Assembly (NCBI GenBank): GCA_030039915.1
Contig: JASHUP010000052.1
Coordinates: forward strand, 1-5,421
Length of the DNA: 5,421 bases
DNA from: Thermoplasmata archaeon
Lineage (GTDB): Archaea > Thermoplasmatota > Thermoplasmata > UBA184
Reading direction: 5' to 3'
Shown here: positions 1 through 5,421 of the stretch, one piece after another
Layout: every line of letters begins with the position of its first letter
Position numbering within the stretch: the stretch's first letter is position 1
Notes under the pieces: generated by a model
Seen by the model: only the letters and a program-made list of their open reading frames with translations
Database searches by the model: none
What the model was told of the DNA's origin: nothing
Translations under genes and position numbers: made by a program

Positions 1-33
1 ACGGTGCCCTTAAACGGGTTGCCGGCCGGTGGC

Positions 34-50
34 GCGACGGTAACCGTCGC
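34..50. repeat. 17-base palindrome upstream of the DUF59 gene
   Basis: The arms GCGACGGT (34-41) and ACCGTCGC (43-50) are perfect reverse complements around a single central A. Two more pairs (31-32 with 52-53) match after one mismatch. The element lies about 10 bases before the TATA-like box at 61-67, the usual place for a regulator site just upstream of an archaeal core promoter. If transcription instead begins from the TATA-like CTTAAAC at 10-16, it would lie in or at the start of the leader. It could be a transcription factor site, an RNA hairpin, or chance in GC-rich DNA. Confidence 0.4.
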
Positions 51-60
51 ACCGCGCAGG

Positions 61-67
61 CTTATAG
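61..67 (+). promoter_or_regulatory. TATA-like box for the DUF59 gene
   Basis: The sequence CTTATAG is centred 27 bases before the ATG at 91, the spacing expected when transcription starts at or next to the start codon. A second TATA-like sequence, CTTAAAC at 10-16, could drive a transcript with a leader of about 50 bases. A purine-rich GGAAGGAA sits at 81-88 and could act as a weak ribosome binding site if a leader exists. Confidence 0.5.
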
Positions 68-90
68 GTCCGCGACCGGTGGAAGGAACG

Positions 91-462
91 ATGAGCGACG
101 CCGCGCCTGCCTCCCCCGCTGTTCCGGTCGGCCCGTTCGCCCCAGCCGCTGCAGGACCCTACGCGGAGCGGGAACGTCTGATCACGGAGAACCTGAAGCA
201 GATATACGACCCCGAAATTCCGATGAACATCGTGGACCTGGGGCTGATCTACGGTTTCGAGTGGGCGGAGGACGTCGTCAAGCTGAAGATGACGCTGACC
301 GCGCCGGGGTGCCCCGTCGCGGGGATCCTCGCGGAAGAGGTGAAGGCGGCCATCGAAAAAGTGCCCAACGTGAAGTCCGCGACGGTCGAGATGATCTGGG
401 ACCCGCCTTGGAGCCCGGACCGCATGAGCGAGTTCGCGAAGCGGCAATTCGGCTACGCTTAG
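91..462 (+). CDS. MIP18/SufT-like (DUF59) iron-sulfur assembly protein
   Basis: A 123-residue protein of the MIP18/DUF59 family, whose members (SufT, the PaaD N-terminal domain, eukaryotic CIA2) help insert or mature Fe-S clusters in the cytoplasm. Residues 1-24 are an Ala/Pro-rich leader likely to be disordered. The domain then begins with the family signature DPEIPMNIVDLGLIYG (40-55), followed by TLTAPGCP (68-75) with the conserved Cys74, a helix (about 79-91), and the closing WDPPWSPDRMS (103-113). The reading frame is open back to base 4, but the ATG at 91 is preferred because a TATA-like box lies 27 bases upstream and the earlier residues do not resemble the family. No other Fe-S assembly gene is present in the window, so its client proteins cannot be inferred. 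The family call is secure; the exact role (SufT-like general factor or carrier) is inference. Confidence 0.93.
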   Translation: MSDAAPASPAVPVGPFAPAAAGPYAERERLITENLKQIYDPEIPMNIVDLGLIYGFEWAEDVVKLKMTLTAPGCPVAGILAEEVKAAIEKVPNVKSATVEMIWDPPWSPDRMSEFAKRQFGYA

Positions 463-489
463 ACTCCGGTTCTGAGGGCCGCTGGCATC

Positions 490-517
490 GTCCGAAATCG
501 GACCCGTCGTGGTCCGA
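490..517 (+). repeat. Alternative small hairpins in the 463-626 gap
   Basis: The sequence TCGGACC (498-504) can pair with GGTCCGA (511-517) across a six-base loop, and its first six bases can instead pair with GTCCGA (490-495) across two bases. The hairpin lies 28-55 bases after the DUF59 stop codon. There is no T-run after it, so it is not a convincing terminator. The rest of the 164-base gap shows only the promoter-like sequence near 599. Confidence 0.25.
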
Positions 518-595
518 CCGTCTCCTTCGAGAGTCTTGGACGAGGAGCGTGTGGCCCTCGACCCGACCGGCACGTCGCGGGCCCTTGAGGCCAAC

Positions 596-602
596 CATTA
601 AG
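596..602 (+). promoter_or_regulatory. TATA-like box for the DUF1684 gene
   Basis: The sequence CATTAAG is centred 28 bases before the ATG at 627 and is the only AT-rich patch in a GC-rich intergenic stretch. The spacing fits a leaderless transcript, and no good ribosome binding site precedes the start (only GGAAG at 620-624). Confidence 0.4.
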
Positions 603-626
603 GGGCCGCGGAATTCGCCGGAAGCG

Positions 627-1301
627 ATGGCCGAGAGGGGCGTTTGGCATCACGAGCTCGAGACCGAGCGGGCGATGAAGAACGAGTTCATGGTTCGCGA
701 CCCCGAGTCGCCGTTCGTGGTCGGTCGGGTGCCGTTCCACGACCTCCGATACTTTCCCCCGGATCCGAAGTTCGTGGTCCGCGCCACGCTTCGCCGCCGT
801 TCCAGCCCCGAAGAAGCTTACCTTCGGACGAACCGAGACAATCAGGCGGTCATGCGGTACCTCGGGGACCTCGAATTCTCGATCGGCCCGGACGAGGCTC
901 ACCTCCGCCTGTACCACGCTGGGGAAGGCGTCGGGACGGCGGTTTTTGTTCCGTTCCGGGATCGGACGAGCGGCCGAGAAAGCTACGGACCCGGACGGTA
1001 CCTCACCCTCGAACTCAACGAGAGCGACGAGTACGAACTCGACTTCAACCGCGCGTTCAATCCATACTGCGCGTATACCGACGACTTCGAATGTGCGTTT
1101 CCTCCGGCCGAGAACGACCTATCGGTGGCGATCCGGGCCGGGGAGATGGTCTGGGCGGCCGATCGCAACCCCCGGAGTCCCTCCGGAGCGGTCCTGGGAC
1201 GCGTCCGACGACCGACCACCGCGTCGGCCCCGACGCCGCGGCGTCGCCCGACGAAATCCTCGCGAGCTAGAGGTGCCCGAACGCGCCGAAGACCCCGTTG
1301 A
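627..1301 (+). CDS. DUF1684 family protein with uncertain C-terminus
   Basis: A 224-residue predicted cytoplasmic protein of the DUF1684 family, whose function is not known to me. The family features are visible in order: an N-terminal helix after Trp7, the segment YFPPDPKF (42-49), FVPFRDRTSGRESYGPGRY (107-125), and the hallmark DFNRAFNPYCAYTDDFECAF (139-158) with Cys148 and Cys156, then PPAEN (159-163) and VAIRAGE (167-173). The family domain normally stops about here. The remaining 51 residues are Arg/Pro/Ser/Thr-rich and look unlike a folded domain. The stop lies 35 bases inside the convergent marC gene. In the frame two bases on, codons from about 1199 to the TAG at 1268-1270 end almost always in G or C and read VGPDAAASPDEILAS, a more natural C-terminus. 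A frameshift or a sequencing error near 1195-1210 is therefore possible, which would end the gene at 1270. The ATG at 627 is supported by its TATA-like box and by the match to the family N-terminus. Confidence 0.87.
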   Translation: MAERGVWHHELETERAMKNEFMVRDPESPFVVGRVPFHDLRYFPPDPKFVVRATLRRRSSPEEAYLRTNRDNQAVMRYLGDLEFSIGPDEAHLRLYHAGEGVGTAVFVPFRDRTSGRESYGPGRYLTLELNESDEYELDFNRAFNPYCAYTDDFECAFPPAENDLSVAIRAGEMVWAADRNPRSPSGAVLGRVRRPTTASAPTPRRRPTKSSRARGARTRRRPR

Positions 1302-1902
1302 TGACGAACTGAACCCCGACGGCTGCGAGCAGGAGTCCGAGGACTCGGGTCATGGCCATGATGCCCGTCTTGCCGAGGTATCGGAAGATTCGTTGCCCGT
1401 AGCGGAGGATGAAGAACGTGGCGGCCGTGGTGATGGCAATCCCCACGAACACCGCGAGGACCACGAACGGGTCGTTCCCCGCGCTCCCTTCGTAGATCAT
1501 CACGGTGGAGATCGCCCCGGGGCCGGCGAGCAGTGGAATCCCGAGCGGTACCACGGAGACCTCGTCCCGACGCGCGATCGCATCCTCTCGGTCTTCCGGA
1601 GTGAGTTTCGTGCGGGTGACTTCGCCATGAAGCATGTCGTACGCGACGATGAAGAGGAGAATCCCTCCGGCGATCTCGAAGGCGGCGAGCGTCAATCCGA
1701 ATGCGTCGAACAGGAATCGTCCAACGAGCGCGAAGATCGTGAGGACCGAACCCAGGACCATCACGGCTCGCCGCAGCACGATCGACCGGTCGAGCTCGTC
1801 AAAGTTGTTCGTGAGAGCTACGAAGAACGGTAGGGCCCCGATTGGGTCGACCAGAGCAAAGATCGTCACGCAGATCGCCACGTAGACGAGGAACGCCGCC
1901 AC
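1267..1902 (-). CDS. MarC family integral membrane protein
   Basis: A 211-residue membrane protein of the MarC/UPF0056 family, whose transported substrate or role is not established; the old link to multiple antibiotic resistance was not upheld. Six hydrophobic segments are visible at roughly residues 3-24, 46-66, 71-91, 115-138, 146-168 and 182-207. Family motifs are DPIGALPFF (19-27) in the first segment, AGGILLFIVAYDML (78-91) in the third, PLGIPLLAGPGAIS (119-132) in the fourth and RVLGLLLAAVGVQFVINGV in the last. A charged loop (about 94-114) separates the two halves, which look like an internal repeat (DPIGALP and GIPLLAGPGA). The start is GTG, preceded by a good ribosome binding site and no TATA-like box at the leaderless distance. 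It may therefore be the second gene of a transcript beginning with the gene at 1981-2409. Its stop shares the palindrome CTAG (1267-1270) with an alternative stop of the convergent DUF1684 gene. Confidence 0.95.
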   Translation of the reverse strand: MAAFLVYVAICVTIFALVDPIGALPFFVALTNNFDELDRSIVLRRAVMVLGSVLTIFALVGRFLFDAFGLTLAAFEIAGGILLFIVAYDMLHGEVTRTKLTPEDREDAIARRDEVSVVPLGIPLLAGPGAISTVMIYEGSAGNDPFVVLAVFVGIAITTAATFFILRYGQRIFRYLGKTGIMAMTRVLGLLLAAVGVQFVINGVFGAFGHL

Positions 1903-1909
1903 GATCCTG

Positions 1910-1914
1910 CTCCC
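1910..1914 (-). promoter_or_regulatory. Ribosome binding site of the MarC gene
   Basis: GGGAG on the minus strand lies seven bases before the GTG start at 1902. It decides this start and contrasts with the leaderless pattern at other genes here. It suggests that marC is translated from a longer message that reads through from the gene upstream (78-base gap). Confidence 0.55.
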
Positions 1915-1980
1915 GTCCGCCGGAACCGCCCGGGCGCTTCAACTCTCCGTTCCCTGCTGACTGTGTCGCGCGCGAACCGG

Positions 1981-2409
1981 TCAACGTCGGCTTGGGCTGG
2001 CAGAGCGCGGCGTTCGCCCCTTGGCGTGCGGTCGACGAGAGGGAGATCGTTTTGATTTCATCGTGCCCCGGGCCCCCTGAACGAGCGTCGTGCGCTCGGG
2101 GACCTCAGCGACGTTGCGGGCCTTCAGGCGAAGGATCACCGGTTCATTTTGGGGGTTGGCGAAGAGAAGAACGTAGTCGCCGGGGGATTGGGGGTCGAAG
2201 TAAATCCGGGCCTTACCGGCGAGTCGGACCCGCTGGACGAAGGGCCCGTCCTTGTGACCGATCAACAGAACGAACGACCGTCCGGGAGCAGGGTTGTCGA
2301 GCTCCACATCGATCTCGCAACTCGGGGCCGAGAGCTGGATCTCCAGCCGAACCGTCGACACCGGCTCGAGGACCAGGAACTTCGGAAGGTCGGCGAGAGG
2401 AACCGCCAC
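1981..2409 (-). CDS. Unrecognised small protein, beta-rich domain plus basic tail
   Basis: I do not recognise this 142-residue protein. Residues 1-100 alternate short hydrophobic and polar stretches typical of a beta sandwich, for example KFLVLEPVSTVRLEIQLSAP (10-29), RSFVLLIGHKDG (44-55), ARIYFDPQSPGDYVLLFANP (67-86) and PVILRLKARNV. The pattern of a strand, then SPGDYVLLFANP, then another strand recalls GOLD-like or other small beta-sandwich domains, but this is only resemblance. Residues from about 113 are Arg/Lys/Ser/Pro-rich and low in complexity. There is no signal peptide or membrane segment. Codons in the body mostly end in G or C as in the neighbours, which supports real coding; those in the tail do not, and the adjacent frame does better there, so the tail may follow a frameshift. 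The start is GTG, with no other start codon upstream before an in-frame stop at 2473-2475. It may be transcribed with marC, 78 bases downstream. Confidence 0.65.
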   Translation of the reverse strand: MAVPLADLPKFLVLEPVSTVRLEIQLSAPSCEIDVELDNPAPGRSFVLLIGHKDGPFVQRVRLAGKARIYFDPQSPGDYVLLFANPQNEPVILRLKARNVAEVPERTTLVQGARGTMKSKRSPSRRPHAKGRTPRSASPSRR

Positions 2410-2471
2410 GGGGTCCCGAGCGTACTCCCACGGAAAGCCTTGACCCGGACAATGAAATCCGGGTGCGTGAG

Positions 2472-2478
2472 GTTAAAT
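2472..2478 (+). promoter_or_regulatory. TATA-like box for osmC in a divergent promoter region
   Basis: GTTAAAT is centred 27 bases before the osmC ATG at 2502, which fits a leaderless transcript. On the minus strand the same site reads ATTTAAC. It could also serve the divergent gene starting at 2409, giving that message a leader of about 40 bases. A run of seven G (2480-2486) follows directly. A weaker minus-strand option for the divergent gene is GCTTTCC, centred near 2436, 27 bases before its GTG. Confidence 0.55.
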
Positions 2479-2501
2479 CGGGGGGGAAATTCCGACGTTC
2501 G

Positions 2502-2939
2502 ATGGCAGCGAGACGGACGGCACAGGCGGTCTGGGAAGGCGACCTCGCCCACGGGCAAGGTTCGGTCAAAGGGACGAGCGGGGCGCTTGGAGAGGTTGCC
2601 GTTTCGTGGGCGGCGCGGACGGAAGCTCCCGGCGGGAAGTCGAGCCCGGAGGAACTGCTCGCCGCCGCGCACGCGGCGTGCTTTTCGATGGCACTCTCGG
2701 CCGGGCTAGGGCGTCTCCAGAAACCCCCGCAGCGCCTGAGCGTCTCGGCGACGGCTACGTTCGACAAGGTGGGTGACGCCTGGAAGGTCACGACCGTCGA
2801 GCTCGACGTGACGGGAAAAGTGCCGGGCATCTCGCCCGCGGAGTTCGAGAAGGCGGCGAAGGCTGCCGGCGACGGTTGCCCGATCTCCGGTGCCCTGAAG
2901 GGAAATGTCGCCGTCTCGGTCCGAGCAAAACTCGAGTAG
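2502..2939 (+). CDS. osmC: OsmC-type organic hydroperoxide peroxidase
   Basis: A 145-residue cytoplasmic protein of the OsmC/Ohr superfamily, thiol peroxidases that reduce organic hydroperoxides and hydrogen peroxide with two reactive cysteines. The protein matches the OsmC branch along its whole length. QAVWEGDL (8-15) is the N-terminal strand, R39 fits the active-site arginine, PEELLAAAHAACFSMALS (49-66) carries the peroxidatic Cys60 and nearby Glu50/51, and DGCPISGAL (124-132) carries the resolving Cys126. The usual length of OsmC is about 140 residues, so it is complete. The ATG is chosen because the alignment with OsmC begins at once and a TATA-like box lies 27 bases upstream, although the frame stays open for about 660 bases further upstream. 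It stands alone and converges on rfcL with 19 bases between stops and no clear terminator. The high similarity to bacterial OsmC is compatible with ancient transfer, but codon use matches its neighbours. Confidence 0.95.
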   Translation: MAARRTAQAVWEGDLAHGQGSVKGTSGALGEVAVSWAARTEAPGGKSSPEELLAAAHAACFSMALSAGLGRLQKPPQRLSVSATATFDKVGDAWKVTTVELDVTGKVPGISPAEFEKAAKAAGDGCPISGALKGNVAVSVRAKLE

Positions 2940-2958
2940 ACACCCGGCGCCCGACCGG

Positions 2959-4659
2959 CTAGCTCCCGAAGTCCGATAGCTGGCGTTGGACCGGCGGGCG
3001 CGCGTCGTCCGACCCGACGGTCGTCCGCGACAGTCCCCCTTCCGACGGATCCTCCCGGTCCGGACCGCTCGCGGGTCCCTCTCCAACGGCACCCATCAGC
3101 TGCTCCACGAGGCGCGAATCCGGGGGCGCGTTAAGGAGGAAGGCCACTTCCTCCGGACTGAGCTCGAGTTCTTGCGAAACGCGCGCTACTGTCTCGCGGA
3201 GTTTGCGGGGCGCGTCTCTCTGCGCGGCGGAGGCGAACATTCGTTCGAGGAACGGCAAGACGGTTTCCCGGGCCTTCGCTCGAGAAACGTGGAAGCGGTG
3301 ACCGACCTTGGAGGCGATGGCGTCCCGGGCCGCTCGAAACGAGCGGGACCGGCCCATGTCGCCGAGGAACTGCGGGAACGAGACTCCGCTCCCGGCCGTG
3401 GAGCCTCGGTCCTCGTGGAGCGCGAGCGATACCCCGCCGGTCATGACCTCGGAGGCGTAGCTCCAAAGCCCGTAGACGCGAGCACGACGAGCCCGCGCCA
3501 AGAACTGCTCGGCGACGGCGAGCGCGCGGAACGCCGCAGCCCGGTGCCTCGCGTCGGGGGAAAATGTGGGAAGGTTCTCCTCGATCCAGGGCAAGAGGTC
3601 GTCGGGGGGCGCGTCGAGCCGGTCCTGGATCTCGACTGACCGATAGAATCGGGGAGTCGTCAGCGCTTCCTCGGTCAGCGCGACGAAATCGGCCGCGAGG
3701 TCGCGGAAACCGAGGACCGAGAGTTGCCAGGGGCCTGCCTCGAGCGGAGCGATCGCGTCGAGGTCGTTGAGCGCCGCGCGCACGTCCCCATGGGCTCGCT
3801 TGACGATGGCGTCGGCCGCGCCCGGATACAGCGAGATGCGCTCGGCCCTGGCGACCTCTTCCACGAACCCGCCCAGCTCGTCGTCTCGAATTGGGTAGAA
3901 ACGGACCCGCAGGACCCCGGTACGAAAGACGGAGGAGTACCGCGTGAGAGTACGGTCGTCGTTCACCGTCAACACGATCGGCTGGCGGGTCGAGCGGACG
4001 AGCCGCGTGATCGCACCCAGACCACCGCGGTCGGACAGGTCGGCCGGGCGGGAGGTGGATCTCCACTCGTCGAGATCCCGGCGCGCCATCGGAAGTCGGG
4101 CCCACGCCGCATTTCCCGGGGATCGAGGCACTTTCGTCCAATCATCGAACGGTTTCGGCTTGCTGCCGGGCCGCAGTCCCCAGGAGGCGTTGAGCGCGTC
4201 GATCGAGGCGTATCGCGCTCGAAGGAACTCCGACAGTACCGGCGGGGCCGCCCGTGGCCGGGTGGTTTCCGTGAGGCGACCGGTCAGACAGTCAGCCTCG
4301 TCGAGCAAGATGAGGGCGTGCCGCGGACTCTGCCCGTCAACGGAGGCGCCCAGGGTGTGGCTCACGGAGGCGCGGCCGGCGACCTGCTCGACCGCCGATT
4401 CATTCCGCGCATCGGACGCGTTCATCTCCACGGACGTCCATCCGAACTCCGACGCAAGCGCGAGGGCCGCGGTGGTCTTTCCCACGCCGGGCGGGCCCGA
4501 GAGTACCGCCGCCCGACGCGCCGGCACACGGCCTTCCTGCCACTGGGACGCCCACGTCCTCAGTTCGTAGCGGGCCCTTGGATTTCCGAGGATGTCGTCC
4601 AGGCGCGTCGGCCGCAACCTCTCGGAGAGGGGCAAACGGAGGGAACGCGGGGGCGACAC
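2959..4659 (-). CDS. rfcL: Replication factor C large subunit (clamp loader) with insertion
   Basis: A 566-residue AAA+ protein, the large subunit of the archaeal clamp loader that opens PCNA and places it on primer-template DNA with the small subunits (not in this window). Visible motifs are LSERLRPTRLDDILGN (11-26, the RFC box usually reading W-EKYRP), Walker A GPPGVGKTT (55-63), NASD (80-83), Walker B LILLDEAD (116-123), DRGGLGAITRLV (210-221), sensor 1 LTVND (230-234), and sensor 2 HGDVRAALNDL (290-300). The collar region follows, then SRAKARETVLPFLERMF near the end, a disordered acidic tail, and QRQLSDFG (558-565), which fits a PIP box for PCNA. Between Walker B and DRGG there are about 80 extra residues (129-208), making it longer than most RfcL. 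The frame is open to 4914, but the GTG at 4659 is preferred because homology begins there, a TATA-like box lies 25 bases upstream, and the longer form would overlap the divergent gene. Confidence 0.95.
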   Translation of the reverse strand: MSPPRSLRLPLSERLRPTRLDDILGNPRARYELRTWASQWQEGRVPARRAAVLSGPPGVGKTTAALALASEFGWTSVEMNASDARNESAVEQVAGRASVSHTLGASVDGQSPRHALILLDEADCLTGRLTETTRPRAAPPVLSEFLRARYASIDALNASWGLRPGSKPKPFDDWTKVPRSPGNAAWARLPMARRDLDEWRSTSRPADLSDRGGLGAITRLVRSTRQPIVLTVNDDRTLTRYSSVFRTGVLRVRFYPIRDDELGGFVEEVARAERISLYPGAADAIVKRAHGDVRAALNDLDAIAPLEAGPWQLSVLGFRDLAADFVALTEEALTTPRFYRSVEIQDRLDAPPDDLLPWIEENLPTFSPDARHRAAAFRALAVAEQFLARARRARVYGLWSYASEVMTGGVSLALHEDRGSTAGSGVSFPQFLGDMGRSRSFRAARDAIASKVGHRFHVSRAKARETVLPFLERMFASAAQRDAPRKLRETVARVSQELELSPEEVAFLLNAPPDSRLVEQLMGAVGEGPASGPDREDPSEGGLSRTTVGSDDARPPVQRQLSDFGS

Positions 4660-4680
4660 GTCGCGCCCACACCGCCCGAG

Positions 4681-4687
4681 GATAAGG
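4681..4687 (-). promoter_or_regulatory. TATA-like box for rfcL
   Basis: On the minus strand this reads CCTTATC, centred 25 bases before the GTG at 4659. There is no ribosome binding site before that GTG, so a leaderless message is likely. This placement is one reason to reject the 85-residue N-terminal extension of the frame. The divergent gene at 4751 has only a weak candidate, TTGAGTACC at 4716-4724. Confidence 0.5.
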
Positions 4688-4750
4688 CCTGACGGGACCC
4701 GACTGCTCGGAACGGTTGAGTACCACGGACGTCTAGCGCCTCCGCCCGTG

Positions 4751-5421
4751 ATGCCCGACCCATCGACCTCTCCGCTGCCGCGTCGCACGATTCCGGGAGC
4801 CCGATTCCCGGTCTCCGCGATCTCGGTCACGGTCGACCCACCGATCGTGGCTCCGCCCTCCGCGGACGCTCGCACCATCGCACTTCTCCGTCGCGCACGA
4901 GCGCGCGGCGTCACGACCTTCGACGTGGCGGCCGCTTCGCACCCGGAACGAGCCGAGCGACTGATCGCTCAGGCGTTTCCGTCGACGGATCCGGCCCTTG
5001 GGGTCATCGTCCGACGATCGGTTGAATCCCTCGCTCGGGAAGCGGGAGCTTCCGAGTCGTCTTTGAAGACGGGTGATCTCGTCGCCGCCGTCTCGCATTC
5101 TCTCGAAGGGAGCCAAGCGCGGCTCGCCCCGGTGCCTCTCCGGCTCGTCGAATGGGAAGCCCCGAGAGAGACGGATGGCGGCGGAACTCCTTGGGCCGAG
5201 CCACCGGTGTTCACCGAGCGAACCGATGCGAGCCCGGTCTGGGTGAGGCGGGTCGACCCCTCGCAGACGACCCTTCCCTCCCTTCCCGGCCCGTCTGTCG
5301 TGTTCTCGGGCGATTTCTCGCTTCTCGACGGACGCCTTGTTCCTCGATTCGAGGACGCCCCGACGGCGCCCGTCGCTTGCCTTCTCGCCCGAGACCCATT
5401 TGCGGATGGGCGCTTAGACGG
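4751..5421 (+). CDS. Aldo/keto-reductase-like protein, partial, catalytic residues altered
   Basis: An open frame without stop runs from the ATG at 4751 off the right edge, giving 223 residues. It resembles the aldo/keto reductase TIM barrel, NADPH-dependent carbonyl reductases. RTIPGARFPVSAISV (12-26) fits the family N-terminus, TIALLRRARARGVTTFD (42-58) and ERAERLIAQAF (66-76) fit the stretch normally reading ALRRAVDLGINFFDTADVYG then SEELLGRAL, HSLEGSQARL (116-125) fits the SL-RL helix, FSLLDGRLVPRF (189-200) the YNLL segment, and ARDPFADGRLDG (213-224, the last codon cut by the window edge) the PLA-G-LTG segment. Of the catalytic Asp-Tyr-Lys-His set, Asp58 is kept. My alignment by eye gives Ser63 for Tyr, Arg88 or Arg89 for Lys, and Glu136 for His, so it may be a non-catalytic homologue. 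A GTG at 4748 is an alternative start. It is divergent from rfcL with 91 bases between. Codons mostly end in G or C, as in the neighbours. Confidence 0.75.
   Translation, partial: MPDPSTSPLPRRTIPGARFPVSAISVTVDPPIVAPPSADARTIALLRRARARGVTTFDVAAASHPERAERLIAQAFPSTDPALGVIVRRSVESLAREAGASESSLKTGDLVAAVSHSLEGSQARLAPVPLRLVEWEAPRETDGGGTPWAEPPVFTERTDASPVWVRRVDPSQTTLPSLPGPSVVFSGDFSLLDGRLVPRFEDAPTAPVACLLARDPFADGRLD

Noticed and set aside
4..90. Longer DUF59 protein starting near base 4
   Set aside because: The extra residues cover the palindrome and TATA-like box and do not resemble the family; the ATG at 91 has the expected promoter spacing.
946..1833. Long plus-strand open frame of 295 codons
   Set aside because: It lies mostly antisense to marC and is rich in Arg, Glu, Asp and His without family motifs, as expected from the reverse strand of GC-rich DNA. 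MarC has clear family motifs and six membrane segments.
1842..2501. Upstream extension of the osmC frame
   Set aside because: The extension is low-complexity and Arg/Pro-rich, covers the opposite-strand gene and the osmC promoter, and lies outside the OsmC family alignment.
2149..2709. Plus-strand open frame of 186 codons across the osmC start
   Set aside because: It overlaps osmC in another frame and is antisense to the 1981-2409 gene, with no family features.
2940..2958. Possible bidirectional terminator between osmC and rfcL
   Set aside because: The 19-base gap has no T-run on either strand and no clear hairpin.
3724..4692. Plus-strand open frame of 322 codons
   Set aside because: It is fully antisense to rfcL, whose motifs are unmistakable; the product has no recognisable features.
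4660..4914. N-terminal extension of RfcL by 85 residues
   Set aside because: It has no RfcL homology, spans the TATA-like box at 4681-4687, and overlaps the divergent aldo/keto-reductase-like gene.
4978..4990. Twelve-base palindrome TCCGTCGACGGA inside the aldo/keto-reductase-like gene
   Set aside because: It lies within coding sequence, and short GC-rich palindromes are frequent by chance here.

Overview
The window looks like part of an archaeal chromosome of high G+C content, about two thirds by eye. The clearest marker is a large subunit of the archaeal clamp loader (RfcL) with a C-terminal PCNA-binding motif. Supporting signs are short TATA-like sequences placed 25-28 bases before several start codons, as expected for leaderless archaeal transcripts, and GTG starts. 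The proteins are arginine-rich but not strongly acidic, which argues against a haloarchaeon. A high-GC member of the Thermoplasmatota is my best guess, but this is inference and not proven by anything in the window.

Layout from left to right. Bases 1-90 hold a 17-base palindrome and TATA-like boxes. At 91-462 (+) is a small MIP18/SufT-like (DUF59) iron-sulfur assembly protein. Bases 463-626 are an intergenic stretch with a small hairpin and a promoter. At 627-1301 (+) is a DUF1684 protein, whose end overlaps the convergent MarC-family membrane protein at 1267-1902 (-). Upstream of marC on the same strand is an unrecognised beta-rich small protein with a basic tail at 1981-2409 (-). A divergent promoter region at 2410-2501 separates it from an OsmC-type peroxidase at 2502-2939 (+). 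This converges, with a 19-base gap, on rfcL at 2959-4659 (-). A second divergent region at 4660-4750 leads to a partial gene at 4751-5421 (+), an aldo/keto-reductase-like protein that runs off the right edge.

The genes do not form one pathway. They are mostly single transcription units in alternating directions, with one possible two-gene unit (beta-rich protein then marC). Fe-S assembly and OsmC peroxide removal are both linked to oxidative stress, but nothing here shows they are co-regulated. I see no mobile element, CRISPR array, tRNA or rRNA. The two most unusual items are an insertion of about 80 residues in the ATPase domain of RfcL, between Walker B and sensor 1, and the apparent loss of three of the four catalytic residues in the aldo/keto-reductase-like protein.
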